From: JALZKA01 sp963701205
GTDB lineage: Bacteria; Actinomycetota; Thermoleophilia; Solirubrobacterales; 70-9
Assembly: GCA_963701205.1 (NCBI GenBank)
Contig: OY969575.1
Location: forward strand, 1,116,001-1,180,000
DNA length: 64,000 nt
Reading direction: 5' to 3'
Both the position numbers and the translations under genes were made by a program. This document shows, piece after piece, positions 1-8,095 of this stretch; position 1 is the stretch's first letter; every line of letters begins with the position of its first letter. Under the pieces are notes generated by a model. That model worked only from the letters and a program-made list of their open reading frames with translations, was not told the DNA's origin and did no database searches.

Positions 1-264
1 GCCGGTGAGCGCCCGGTCAGCGTCGTCAGCGTGCCGGGGCTTGTCACGCCGTTCTTCAGCGCCGCCGCCCCGTCCAACTTCGACGAGGCATCGGCCTGCG
101 ACCACGACGCCTACGGCCGTTTCGCTCGCGCCTTGCTCGAACGCGGCGTCTATCCGCCCGCGTCGCAGTTCGAGGCCTGGTTTGTCTCGCTGGCCCACGA
201 CGATGCCGCGATCGAGCAGACCTGCGAGGCGGCCACAGAGGCGTTTGCCGAGGCATTGAGCTAG
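1..264 (+). CDS. hemL: Glutamate-1-semialdehyde 2,1-aminomutase, C-terminal fragment
   Basis: This is the last 87 codons of a reading frame that is already open at base 1. The C-terminal stretch ERGVYPPASQFEAWFVSLAH is the conserved tail of the PLP-dependent aminomutase that converts glutamate-1-semialdehyde to 5-aminolevulinate, the first dedicated tetrapyrrole precursor. The catalytic lysine lies upstream of the window and cannot be checked. The stop codon abuts the GTG of the next gene. Heme supply next to cytochrome bc genes makes functional sense, although co-regulation is only inferred. Confidence 0.9.
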   Translation, partial: AGERPVSVVSVPGLVTPFFSAAAPSNFDEASACDHDAYGRFARALLERGVYPPASQFEAWFVSLAHDDAAIEQTCEAATEAFAEALS

Positions 265-516
265 GTGGACCAGGTTGTCCAGGTCGTCGGAGCCCTGCTG
301 ATCCTGGCGGGATTCGCGGGCCAGCAGATGGGCCGGATCAGCGCCATCTCCCGCACGTACCTGGTGCTCAACCTTGTCGGCTCGGCAATTCTGGCGGTCC
401 TCGCGTTGGACGCTGAGCAGTGGGGTTTCGTCCTGCTTGAGACGGTTTGGGCCGCGGTTTCAGCCTGGAGCCTCGTGCAGGTGCTTCGTGGCCGGCCGCC
501 AACCCTGGCGCCCTGA
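265..516 (+). CDS. Small two-to-three-helix membrane protein (CBU_0592-like)
   Basis: An 83-residue hydrophobic protein. The GTG start directly follows the hemL stop with no gap, so translation is probably coupled. It has an N-terminal helix (about residues 5-22), a second around residues 32-50 and a third around 53-75, with a short charged tail. The pattern (QQMGRISAISRTYLVLNLVGS, then EQWGFVLLETVWAAVS) fits the small uncharacterised CBU_0592 membrane family found in many bacteria. No catalytic residues are evident and the function is unknown. Family assignment is from memory of the motif. Confidence 0.7.
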   Translation: MDQVVQVVGALLILAGFAGQQMGRISAISRTYLVLNLVGSAILAVLALDAEQWGFVLLETVWAAVSAWSLVQVLRGRPPTLAP

Positions 517-533
517 TCACGCGGCGCGCTACT

Positions 534-1139
534 TTGCCTGCGTTGCCCGCTAGCGCCCTGACCACACTTGCCGCTCAGCTTCGCGCCGAGGATTCGGTGA
601 TCTCGCCACACGTGGTCGACCCGAGCGCCAGCGCAGCGCTCGGCGAACTCGCCGCTGCCGGGCCGGGCGCTGCCGCTGACCCGGCGGCTTACGCGCTGGT
701 GATCGAGTCGATTCGCGAGGGCTACCTCCTGCATTACGGCGAGCCGCGCGTTGTGCGGAGCGACGACCCCGACCTGCGCCTGCTGGCCGGCGACTACCTC
801 TACGCCGTCGGGCTCGAACGCCTTGCCGGGCTCGGCGATCTGGATGCCATCCGCGAGCTCTCGGACCTGATTGCGCTGGGCGCGCAGCTAGCCGACGAGA
901 GCGAGGCTGACGGTCCTCCACGCGCGGCGGAGGCGCTTTGGCTCGCCTCGGCCCTGGGAGTCGGATTGGCCGACGGCGCCTTCCTCGATGCCGCGCGAAG
1001 GGCGATCATGAGCGGTCAGATGGAAACGGTTATTGCTCCGAATGGAACAGCGTTCGCCCTGGCTGAGCGCGCCGGGATCGGCGACGCGCTCATCGAGGCC
1101 GCGCACGCAATAGACTTCCGGCGCTCTCAGGGCACGTGA
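534..1139 (+). CDS. Hypothetical helical protein upstream of the Rieske gene
   Basis: About 201 residues if it starts at TTG 534. The frame is open further upstream, but an earlier start would overlap the preceding gene deeply. The sequence is alanine- and leucine-rich, predicted mainly helical, with no transmembrane segment. A central piece (LLAGDYLYAVGLERLAGLGD) loosely resembles the helical packing region of prenyl synthases, but there is no DDxxD motif, so no enzymatic role is claimed. Its TGA overlaps the GTG of qcrA by four bases (GTGA), which strongly suggests co-translation with the bc complex. It could be an assembly or accessory factor for that complex. Confidence 0.65.
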   Translation: MPALPASALTTLAAQLRAEDSVISPHVVDPSASAALGELAAAGPGAAADPAAYALVIESIREGYLLHYGEPRVVRSDDPDLRLLAGDYLYAVGLERLAGLGDLDAIRELSDLIALGAQLADESEADGPPRAAEALWLASALGVGLADGAFLDAARRAIMSGQMETVIAPNGTAFALAERAGIGDALIEAAHAIDFRRSQGT

Positions 1140-1813
1140 TTTTGGCTACTTCTGGCGACACCCCAAACGGACCCGGCGGCGGCAGCTCCGCCGACGACAA
1201 CCCGAAGCCCCCCGGGTACTTCGAGGGCGAGTCGATGACCCGCCGCAAGGCCTTCGTTGTTGGCGGCCAGGCGCTGGGCGGGCTTGCGGGCGCCGCCGTC
1301 GCGCTTCCGGTTGTCGGGTTCGCGGTGGCCCCGATCCTGGAGACTCCGGATGAGATCTGGAGCGCGGTCGGCAACCTGAACGACTTTGACGATGAGAGCT
1401 ATACGGCCGTCATCAAGACCATTCGAAGCGGGATCGGCGAGGCGGGCAAGACCACCGTGTACGTGCGACAAGGTTCGGCTGCCCTGGACGAGGATCCCGC
1501 TTCCTACATCGCGATCTCGACACGGTGCGCGCACCTGGGCTGTCCGGTGCGCTTCTTTGAGGCCGCCCGCACGTTCATCTGCCCCTGTCACGGCGGCGTC
1601 TATGACTTCGAGGGCAAGGTAATCGGCGGACCCCCCGTCCGTCCGCTCGACCGTTTCCAGACTCGCGTCGCCAACGGCAAGGTCGAGGTTGGTCCGCGCT
1701 TCAGCGTCACCGCCGACCTCGAGCCGGTCCGCGCGCGTGATCCCGGCGAGTTCACGGGCGGCATTTGGGAGTACCTGTACCCACCCCGTCCTTCGACCCC
1801 GGCAGCACCGTAG
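1136..1813 (+). CDS. qcrA: Rieske [2Fe-2S] subunit of the menaquinol bc complex
   Basis: A 225-residue iron-sulfur subunit that takes electrons from menaquinol and passes them to cytochrome c. The cluster motifs are clear: C131-A-H133 with C136, then C149-P-C151-H152. C131, H133, C149 and H152 ligate the cluster, and C136/C151 supply the usual disulfide. One transmembrane helix spans about residues 42-65 and is preceded by T35-R36-R37-K38, a twin-arginine signal, so the protein is probably exported by the Tat system encoded at 6182-7213. GTG at 1136 is chosen for the four-base overlap with the upstream gene. qcrB starts 9 bases downstream. Confidence 0.95.
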   Translation: MILATSGDTPNGPGGGSSADDNPKPPGYFEGESMTRRKAFVVGGQALGGLAGAAVALPVVGFAVAPILETPDEIWSAVGNLNDFDDESYTAVIKTIRSGIGEAGKTTVYVRQGSAALDEDPASYIAISTRCAHLGCPVRFFEAARTFICPCHGGVYDFEGKVIGGPPVRPLDRFQTRVANGKVEVGPRFSVTADLEPVRARDPGEFTGGIWEYLYPPRPSTPAAP

Positions 1814-1822
1814 GAACCCCGC

Positions 1823-2620
1823 ATGCCCAAGATTCCCGCCGCCCTGATTCCACCGCCACTGCGCAAGCCGGCCAAGCCGGGCGCAGCCAACGGCGTTGAT
1901 CCGATGGAGAAGCTGAAGGACGCCCCCGCCGACCTCGTCGGCTGGGTGGATGAACGCACCGGGGCGACACCGTTTTTGACCGGGATGCTCTTTCGCAAGG
2001 TCCCGAAGGGAACGAACTGGTTCTACACGCTCGGTTCGGGCACGCTCTTTGCGTTCGTCGTGCAGGCGTTGACCGGCGTCTTCTTGGCGATGTACTACAC
2101 GCCGTCTCCGGTTGAGGCCTACGCCTCGATCACGCACCTGACGAATGACGTCTTCCTCGGCGAGTTCGTTCGCGGCATGCACAAGTGGGGCGCCACGGTG
2201 ATGATCATCCTGATCTTCCTGCACATGGGCCGCACCTTCTTCTTTGGCGCCTACAAGTACCCGCGCGAGCTCAACTGGGTGATTGGCGTGATCCTGATCG
2301 TCCTGACCCTCGTGATGGGTCTCACCGGTTACCTGCTGCCGTTCGACCAGCGCTCTTATTGGGCGACGATCGTCGCGATGAACATCAACGGGACGGGACC
2401 GGTCGTCGGCCCCTACCTCGCCGACTTCCTGCGGGCCGGCGCCGAGTTCGAATCGACGACGCTGTCGCGCTTCTATGCGCTTCACATGCTGCTGGTGCCG
2501 GGCGCGATCATCGCGCTGATCGGCGCCCACCTCTACCTCGTGGTCAAGCTCGGCACGACCGCCCCGCCCTGGGTGCGCGCCGAGACGAAGCCAAAGTCAT
2601 TGCGTACGGAGAAGGTCTGA
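1823..2620 (+). CDS. qcrB: Cytochrome b6-type subunit of the bc complex
   Basis: A 265-residue N-terminal-type cytochrome b with four transmembrane helices. Two histidine pairs for hemes bL and bH are visible: HKWGATVMIILIFLH has 13 residues between the histidines, and the second pair, in the fourth helix, has 14. The unequal 13/14 spacing is typical of b6f and Firmicutes b6c1 complexes rather than mitochondrial bc1. The C-terminal half of cytochrome b is encoded separately by the next gene, as in Bacillus qcrABC. The protein has a roughly 50-residue hydrophilic N-terminal extension. Confidence 0.95.
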   Translation: MPKIPAALIPPPLRKPAKPGAANGVDPMEKLKDAPADLVGWVDERTGATPFLTGMLFRKVPKGTNWFYTLGSGTLFAFVVQALTGVFLAMYYTPSPVEAYASITHLTNDVFLGEFVRGMHKWGATVMIILIFLHMGRTFFFGAYKYPRELNWVIGVILIVLTLVMGLTGYLLPFDQRSYWATIVAMNINGTGPVVGPYLADFLRAGAEFESTTLSRFYALHMLLVPGAIIALIGAHLYLVVKLGTTAPPWVRAETKPKSLRTEKV

Positions 2621-2636
2621 TGCCCGGGGCGCGACC

Positions 2637-3332
2637 ATGAACAGGGAAGAGAAGGAGGCTTACCTCCGCGAGTACGAGGTCCTGAAGAAGAAGGGCAAGC
2701 CGTTCTTCCCCTACGCAGTTGCCAAGGACTCGGCGATGTTCCTGATCGTCGTCGGCGTGATCATGGTCATGTCGCTCGTTTTGGGCGCCGAGCAGGGACC
2801 GAAGGCCGACCCCACAACGACCACCTACACGCCCCGCCCCGAGTGGTACTTCTTCTTCCTGTTCGAGCTTCTGCGCGTGCTGAAGCCGCCGGAGCTGACG
2901 CCGCTCGCGACGATCGGAATCCCGACCTTCTGTCTCGTGCTGCTGTTGTTGCTGCCGTTTTATGACCGTAACCCGGAGCGCGATCCACGCAAGCGGCCGG
3001 TGGCGACAATCGCCGGGATCATGACGATGATCGCGATGGCCTACCTGACCTTCCTGGGCGCTGAAGCCGGATCACCGACGGAGATCGAGCTGCAGGTGGC
3101 GCCGCAGTACGAGGAGGGCAAGTTGGCGGTGGCCGGACAGGGCTGCCTCGGCTGTCACAAGATTGGTGAGAACGGCAACACGCTGGGGCCAGACTTGACG
3201 GAGATCGGGTCCAAGCTGCCGGCAAACGCGATCGAGCGGACGATCCAGATCGGCCCAAGCTTCATGCCGGCCTACGACCTGCCTGACGATCAGCGCAAGG
3301 CGATGGCCGCGTTCCTCGCCTCGCTCGACTAG
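2637..3332 (+). CDS. qcrC: Subunit IV-cytochrome c fusion of the bc complex
   Basis: A 231-residue fusion of the C-terminal part of cytochrome b (subunit IV, with about three transmembrane helices between residues 20 and 140; the PEWYFFFLFELLR quinone-site segment is obvious) to a C-terminal c-type cytochrome. The heme-binding motif is CLGCH (CxxCH), and a methionine in SFMPAYD is the likely sixth ligand. This arrangement matches Bacillus QcrC. It receives electrons from the Rieske protein and passes them to the terminal oxidase. The gene sits 16 bases after qcrB and six before menG, in one apparent operon. Confidence 0.93.
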   Translation: MNREEKEAYLREYEVLKKKGKPFFPYAVAKDSAMFLIVVGVIMVMSLVLGAEQGPKADPTTTTYTPRPEWYFFFLFELLRVLKPPELTPLATIGIPTFCLVLLLLLPFYDRNPERDPRKRPVATIAGIMTMIAMAYLTFLGAEAGSPTEIELQVAPQYEEGKLAVAGQGCLGCHKIGENGNTLGPDLTEIGSKLPANAIERTIQIGPSFMPAYDLPDDQRKAMAAFLASLD

Positions 3333-3338
3333 CGGCCA

Positions 3339-4073
3339 ATGCCGGACGCCAAGCCCTCCCGTTCGTCGGAGGAATTCTCGAGCCAGGTTCGCGGCATGTT
3401 CGACCGGATCGCCGGCGTGTACGACCTGATGAACACAACGATGACCGCCGGCCTTCACCACGGCTGGCGCGAGCGCGCCGCGGACCGGGCGTTGCTTGAG
3501 CCGGGAGACAGTGCGCTCGATCTTTGCTGTGGCACGGGCGACCTGACGCTTGAGCTCAGCAAGCGCGTCGTCCCCGGTGGGCGAGTCATCGGCGCCGACT
3601 TCTCAGAACGGATGCTGGATCTCGCCCGCGCAAAGGCGGGGGGGCGGGGCGTCGATGCGGTCAGCTTCGAGTGGGCCGACGCGCTCGAGTTGCCGTACGA
3701 CGATGGTGAGTTTGATGCCGTCACCGTTGGCTTTGGGGTTCGCAACCTTGCCGACCTGGCCGCGGGAATCCGCGAGATCGGGAGAGTCCTGAAGCCAGGC
3801 GGTCGGTTGGTGATCCTCGAGATCACGCAGCCGACCAAGCCACCGCTCTCGACGTTCTTCGGCGTCTGGTTTGACCACCTGGTGCCGCTGCTCGGCAAGG
3901 TCGCGGGCGACGCGGAGGCCTACTCGTACCTGCCGGAGTCAGTGCGGAGCTTTCCGCCGCCCGAGGGCTTGGCCGAGATCATGGACGGCTCAGGCTTCGA
4001 TCAGATTCGCTACACCGTGCTTGCGGGCGGGATCATCGCGATCCACTCTGGGCATCGCGCCTCCGCCTCGTGA
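3339..4073 (+). CDS. menG: Demethylmenaquinone methyltransferase
   Basis: A 244-residue SAM-dependent methyltransferase of the UbiE/MenG family. The N-terminal signature YDLMNTTMTAGLHHGWR is the family pattern, followed by the SAM-binding motif LDLCCGTGD and a typical GFGVRNLADL region. It methylates demethylmenaquinone in the last step of menaquinone synthesis. Menaquinone rather than ubiquinone is inferred from the actinobacterial context and the neighbouring menaquinol-type bc complex. The stop overlaps the GTG of the prenyl synthase gene by four bases, so the two quinone genes are coupled. Confidence 0.93.
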   Translation: MPDAKPSRSSEEFSSQVRGMFDRIAGVYDLMNTTMTAGLHHGWRERAADRALLEPGDSALDLCCGTGDLTLELSKRVVPGGRVIGADFSERMLDLARAKAGGRGVDAVSFEWADALELPYDDGEFDAVTVGFGVRNLADLAAGIREIGRVLKPGGRLVILEITQPTKPPLSTFFGVWFDHLVPLLGKVAGDAEAYSYLPESVRSFPPPEGLAEIMDGSGFDQIRYTVLAGGIIAIHSGHRASAS

Positions 4074-5056
4074 ACCGCACCAGCGTTCCACCCCCCGTAA
4101 CCCAGGCGATGGACGCCGCCCAAACTTGGCTGCCCAGCCTGATGGCTCAGGTCGAGGATCGCCTCGCGGAGTTGATCGCGGGCCATGGCCAGGCGCTGGC
4201 GGCCGACGCCGGCGAGACGCTACGCGCCGGCGGCAAGCGGCTTCGGCCGATGCTGGTCTTGCTGTGCGCAGGACCCAAAGCCGGTGATTCGGCCCTGCGG
4301 GCGGCGGCGGCAATCGAGCTGGTGCACATGGCGACGCTCGTCCACGATGACGTGCTTGATGCGGCGCCGCTTCGCCGCGGGCTGCCGACGGTGGTTGCCA
4401 GCTCTGGGCGTGGCCGCGCAACGGCGGTTGGCGATCTGCTGCTTTCGCGCGCGTTTGCGGAGCTTTGCTCCAGTGGCGCGGCGGCGCGGCTTCAGGTCGG
4501 CCTGCTGGCCCGCGCCTCCGTGGGATTGGCAAAGGGCGAGCTGGCCCAGCGTCGGGACGCGTTCAATCTTGGGATCGGCGCGGAGCGCTACCTGGCCCGG
4601 TGCGCGTTGAAGACCGCGCGACTCTTCGAGTGCGCCTGCCTGATCGGCCGCTCCCAGCCAGATCCCGCAGCCGCCGCACTCCATACCTTCGGTCACCAGA
4701 TCGGTCTGGCCTTTCAATTGCTGGACGATGTACTCGACGTGGCAGGGCCGCCCGAGCGCACCGGCAAGGCGCTTGGCACTGACCTGCTTGACGGGACTGT
4801 GACGATGCCGTTGATTCTCGCGCTGGAGCGCGACAGCGCCCTCGCCAAGCTGGATCTGCGTTCGCTTGACGCCGCCACAGCCGCCGCCGCCTGCGGCGCG
4901 ATCGCCGCCACCGGGGTACTCGATGAGGTCCGGGCGGATGCGCGCGCTCGGGTCGAGCAGGCAAAGGATGCGCTGTCATCGTGCCCGGACCTCGACGCCG
5001 CCCAGCGGGACCTGTTGTCGCTGGTCGCCGACGGCGTCGTTGAGCGCTACGCCTGA
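4070..5056 (+). CDS. Polyprenyl diphosphate synthase (likely for the menaquinone side chain)
   Basis: A 328-residue trans-isoprenyl diphosphate synthase. It has the first aspartate-rich motif in LVHDDVLDAAPLRRG (DDxxD) and the second in FQLLDDVLDVAG (DDxxD), with the expected K-R segment (GGKRLRPML) near the N terminus. It condenses isopentenyl diphosphate units; product length cannot be read from sequence alone. Coupling to menG (GTGA overlap) suggests that it builds the menaquinone tail. It ends just before a convergent gene. Confidence 0.9.
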   Translation: MNRTSVPPPVTQAMDAAQTWLPSLMAQVEDRLAELIAGHGQALAADAGETLRAGGKRLRPMLVLLCAGPKAGDSALRAAAAIELVHMATLVHDDVLDAAPLRRGLPTVVASSGRGRATAVGDLLLSRAFAELCSSGAAARLQVGLLARASVGLAKGELAQRRDAFNLGIGAERYLARCALKTARLFECACLIGRSQPDPAAAALHTFGHQIGLAFQLLDDVLDVAGPPERTGKALGTDLLDGTVTMPLILALERDSALAKLDLRSLDAATAAAACGAIAATGVLDEVRADARARVEQAKDALSSCPDLDAAQRDLLSLVADGVVERYA

Positions 5057-5057
5057 C

Positions 5058-5459
5058 CTAGAAGTCCTCGGGCAGGATTCCGTCGCACTCGAGCGCCTCC
5101 GCGAAGCGGGCTATGCGCTCCTCCAAGTTGGCCCGGGCCAGGCGGTCCAGGTTCTCCAGTAGCACTTCGGTCGCCGCTTCAAGCGCATCGTCGAGGCGCT
5201 CAACGGCCTTGGCGGAATACACGCCGCCGCCGTGCCACTCGCAATCGGGGCAGCGCAAGGCGACGCGCCACGCCGTCGCGCCCGCGGGAGCCCACTCCAG
5301 CGGGTGGACGAGCCTGCCGCCGCAGGCCGGGCAGACGGTGAGGTCGTCCCGGGTCCGCTTGCAAGGCAGCTTCTCTGGCTGGCGCGATTGGCCAAGCTCC
5401 TGCTCAAGGGGTAGCGCCGGGCGCTGGTATCGCGATGCTGTCGGCTCGAACTCCGGCAT
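5058..5459 (-). CDS. Hypothetical zinc-ribbon protein
   Basis: A 133-residue protein if it starts at ATG 5459. Longer in-frame starts would run into dcd and are disfavoured. It carries a two-knuckle zinc ribbon (CPACGG about 25 residues in, then CPDCEW), followed by an acidic helical C-terminal half (KAVERLDDALEAATEVLLENLDRL). The combination resembles small uncharacterised actinobacterial zinc-ribbon proteins. No enzymatic motif is seen. It converges on the prenyl synthase gene with one base between stops, and diverges from dcd across about 83 bases. Confidence 0.7.
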   Translation of the reverse strand: MPEFEPTASRYQRPALPLEQELGQSRQPEKLPCKRTRDDLTVCPACGGRLVHPLEWAPAGATAWRVALRCPDCEWHGGGVYSAKAVERLDDALEAATEVLLENLDRLARANLEERIARFAEALECDGILPEDF

Positions 5460-5542
5460 CCTGGCTTTGGTATCGGCCCGATAGCCGCCGAGCTTGAAGG
5501 GTGCCGGGGGAGCCGCCGAATTCGCGACTAGACTGCGCCGCC

Positions 5543-6124
5543 GTGGTTCTCTCAGACCGCCAGATTTCGGAACAGCTCGAGAGCGGGGGGATCGTGATCG
5601 ATCCGCTTGGCGAAGGCTGCATTCAGCCCTCGTCGGTAGATCTCCACGTCGATCGGCTGTTTCGGGTGTTCCGCAACGACACCACCCCGTATATCGATCC
5701 AAAGCGCGCGCAGGAGGATCTGACGGAACTCGTCGATGTCGCCGACGACAGCTCCTTCATCCTGCATCCCGGCGAGTTCGTCTTGGGTTCCACGCTTGAA
5801 CGGGTGGCGCTGGGCGACGACCTCGTGGCGCGGCTTGAGGGCAAGAGTTCACTCGGCCGCCTCGGCCTGCTGATTCACAGCACCGCTGGATTCGTCGACG
5901 CGGGCTGGGACGGCCACCTGACGCTTGAGCTTTCGAACGTTGCGAACCTGCCGATCGCGATCTACCCCGGCATGAAGATCGGCCAGATCTCCTTCCTGCA
6001 GATGACGTCGAAAGCCGCCAACCCGTACGGCAGCAAGGGCACCGCCTCCAAGTACAAGGGCCAGCAGGGCCCGACCCCCTCGCGGTACTACCTGAACTTT
6101 CCCGAGGACGAACGCAAGAAATAG
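5543..6124 (+). CDS. dcd: dCTP deaminase, bifunctional dUMP-forming type
   Basis: A 193-residue trimeric deaminase that turns dCTP into dUTP, or directly into dUMP. GTG 5543 is chosen because the product then begins VLSDRQI, matching the family's usual MLLSDRDI start. Diagnostic segments are IQPSSVD, EGKSSLGRLGLLIHSTAGF and HLTLELSN (catalytic glutamate), and the C-terminal tail QQGPTPSRYY that closes over the nucleotide. Overall it closely follows the mycobacterial bifunctional dCTP deaminase-dUTPase, so direct dUMP formation is likely but not proven. Confidence 0.95.
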   Translation: MVLSDRQISEQLESGGIVIDPLGEGCIQPSSVDLHVDRLFRVFRNDTTPYIDPKRAQEDLTELVDVADDSSFILHPGEFVLGSTLERVALGDDLVARLEGKSSLGRLGLLIHSTAGFVDAGWDGHLTLELSNVANLPIAIYPGMKIGQISFLQMTSKAANPYGSKGTASKYKGQQGPTPSRYYLNFPEDERKK

Positions 6125-6181
6125 GTCCACGAGCGAATTTGTGATCTGAATGTGCCCTTCGGCGCGTTACCATCTGATGAG

Positions 6182-6448
6182 ATGCCGAATATTGGACCAC
6201 TTGAGCTCGCAATCGTCCTGATCATCGCGCTGGTCATCTTTGGCCCAAAGCGCCTGCCCGACCTGGGGCGCTCCCTTGGTTCCGGCATGCGTGAGTTCAA
6301 GGACTCAATCTCGGGCAAGTCGGACGAAGAGAAGACGCTCGAGGAGACCAAGCGCGAGCTGACGGAGCAGTCGCCCGCGACCACGGCCGAGCCGGAGGCA
6401 AGCGCTGAGCCTGTCGACGCGGACGTCGTCGGCGAGTCCCAGGGCTAG
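6182..6448 (+). CDS. tatA: Twin-arginine translocase subunit TatA
   Basis: An 88-residue protein from ATG 6182, giving MPNIGPLELAIVL. An upstream in-frame ATG at 6152 would add ten uncharacteristic residues. One N-terminal transmembrane helix is followed by the hinge and amphipathic helix motif FGPKRLPDLGRSLG, then an acidic, Ala/Glu/Pro-rich tail. TatA oligomers form the conduit for folded proteins. tatC follows 33 bases downstream, so this is a minimal TatAC unit. The Rieske protein encoded at 1136 is a visible candidate substrate. Confidence 0.93.
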   Translation: MPNIGPLELAIVLIIALVIFGPKRLPDLGRSLGSGMREFKDSISGKSDEEKTLEETKRELTEQSPATTAEPEASAEPVDADVVGESQG

Positions 6449-6481
6449 TCGCCCGGGACCGAACGGCCGGGGACGCTGGTC

Positions 6482-7213
6482 TTGGCACGCCTGAAATCAG
6501 CCGACTTCGATGAGCGCATGACGCTCGTTGAGCACCTCGACGAGCTGCGCTCACGGATCATCGCCTCCGGCATCTTCTTGCTGTTGGCGGTCGCCTTCTG
6601 CTTTTGGCAGGACAACGAGATCCTGGACATCGCGAACGAGCCATTGCCCCCCGGGTACATGCCCGTCACGCTGAGCCCGACCGAACCGTTCTTCACCACG
6701 ATCAAGCTGTCGTTTTACGGCGGCCTGCTGCTGGCGTTGCCGGTCCTCCTCTACCAGACGTACGCGTTTTTGCTGCCGGCGTTTGCGCCCGGCGAGAAGC
6801 GGCTCGTGCTGCCGTTCCTGCTGAGCGTCCCGGTCCTGTTTATCGGCGGCGCGGTCTTCGCCTACTTCGTCGTCATGCCGACCGCCCTGAAGTTCCTGCT
6901 GGGCTTCAATGCTGACTTCTTCGACATCCAGATCCGGGGCTCCGAGTACTACGGGTTCTTCGTTCTCACCCTGATCTCGGTAGGGATCCTGTTCCAGATC
7001 CCGGTGGCGGTGCTCGCCGTCTGCCGTCTGGGAATCGTGACCCCCGAACAACTCACTGCGAATCGCCGCTACGCGGTGTTGATCATCGCCATCGCGGCGA
7101 TGCTCCTCCCAGGCACAGATCCCGTCACGATGCTCATCTCGATGGCGCCGCTGTATGCCCTGTTTGAGTTCTCCCTGATCCTGGCCCGAGCCTTCGGGCG
7201 GCCGCCCGACTAG
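6482..7213 (+). CDS. tatC: Twin-arginine translocase subunit TatC
   Basis: A 243-residue, six-helix integral membrane receptor for twin-arginine signal peptides. The N-terminal LVEHLDELRSRI carries the conserved glutamate and arginine. The first periplasmic loop and FAPGEKRLVLPF contain the second conserved glutamate region, and the TM5-TM6 region ends with a short cytoplasmic tail. It starts at TTG 6482, because this start gives the expected MARLKSADFDERMTLVEHL N terminus. It follows tatA directly. Confidence 0.95.
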   Translation: MARLKSADFDERMTLVEHLDELRSRIIASGIFLLLAVAFCFWQDNEILDIANEPLPPGYMPVTLSPTEPFFTTIKLSFYGGLLLALPVLLYQTYAFLLPAFAPGEKRLVLPFLLSVPVLFIGGAVFAYFVVMPTALKFLLGFNADFFDIQIRGSEYYGFFVLTLISVGILFQIPVAVLAVCRLGIVTPEQLTANRRYAVLIIAIAAMLLPGTDPVTMLISMAPLYALFEFSLILARAFGRPPD

Positions 7214-7225
7214 GCTTGCGCGTCC

Positions 7226-7996
7226 ATGCTCTTCGACCTTTCAAGCCCTGGCCGCAAACGCGTCGTTCGCGTTGTCTACGGCTTCCTCGCCGTGATCTTC
7301 GGGGGCGGCTTCGTTTTGTTCGGGGTCGGCACTGACGCGGGCGTGGGCGGCCTCTTCGACGGCCTCTTCGGCGACAACCAGTCGAGCTCGACCGCATCCC
7401 AATACGAACAGCAGGTCGAGGACGCGGAGAAGAAGCTTGAGGACGACCCGGAGAACTCCCGTGCGTTGACCGACCTGATCCAGTATCGGTTCCTCTCAGG
7501 TCAGGCCCAGCTTTCGTATGACGAGGCCACGGGCCAGCCGGTCGGCCTGACCGAGGATTCGCGCGGCGAGTTCGAGCGGGTCGTCGAGGCGTGGCACACC
7601 TACCTTGACGCGGACCCCAAAAAGATCCAGGCTTCAACCGCCTCGAACGCGGTCAACTCGTATCGCTTTCTCGGCGACACCGAGGGCGCCGCCAACGCCC
7701 AGCAGGTCCTGACCAAGAGCGACCCGAGCACCTCCAGTTACGCGGCGCTGGCAAACCTCCGCTATTTGGACCTCGACCTTGCGGCAGGCGATGCGGCCAA
7801 GGCGAAGGCACTGGCCGATGCCAAGCCGGGGATCGCCAAGCAGATCACGACGCAGCTTGATGCGCTGCGCCGCCAGGTCGTCAAGTTCAAGAAGGAACAG
7901 AAAAAGCAGCCTGCGCAGGGTGGGGAGGGCGGCGAGACCCTCGGTAACCCGTTTGGTGGCCTTGGCACGGGCGGCCTGACCGCGCCGGCTCCGTAG
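7226..7996 (+). CDS. Membrane-anchored TPR-like protein downstream of tatC
   Basis: A 256-residue protein, function not recognised. One transmembrane helix (about residues 16-36, VVYGFLAVIFGGGFVLFGVG) is followed by a glycine-rich linker, a charged helical segment (QQVEDAEKKLEDDPENSRAL) and several helix pairs with tetratricopeptide-like spacing (DPKKIQASTASNAVNSYRFL; DAAKAKALADAKPG). The C-terminal 40 residues are Lys-, Gln- and Gly-rich and look disordered. The start is 12 bases after tatC, so it is probably co-transcribed. A role as a scaffold or export-associated protein is speculation. Confidence 0.75.
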   Translation: MLFDLSSPGRKRVVRVVYGFLAVIFGGGFVLFGVGTDAGVGGLFDGLFGDNQSSSTASQYEQQVEDAEKKLEDDPENSRALTDLIQYRFLSGQAQLSYDEATGQPVGLTEDSRGEFERVVEAWHTYLDADPKKIQASTASNAVNSYRFLGDTEGAANAQQVLTKSDPSTSSYAALANLRYLDLDLAAGDAAKAKALADAKPGIAKQITTQLDALRRQVVKFKKEQKKQPAQGGEGGETLGNPFGGLGTGGLTAPAP

Positions 7997-8095
7997 TCAG
8001 CGGGCAGGCGCCGTCGCTGACTAAGTTCCGCCCCGGCCCTCGCTATTGTCCGCGCAGCATGGACCGTGCCCGGGACTCAAAACCCCAGGCTTGAG

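Noticed and set aside
1127..2530. Long open frame of 467 codons antisense to qcrA-qcrB
   Set aside because: It mirrors the codon bias of the real genes on the other strand, has no recognisable motif and is Arg/Asp/Gly-rich like other G+C-rich shadows.
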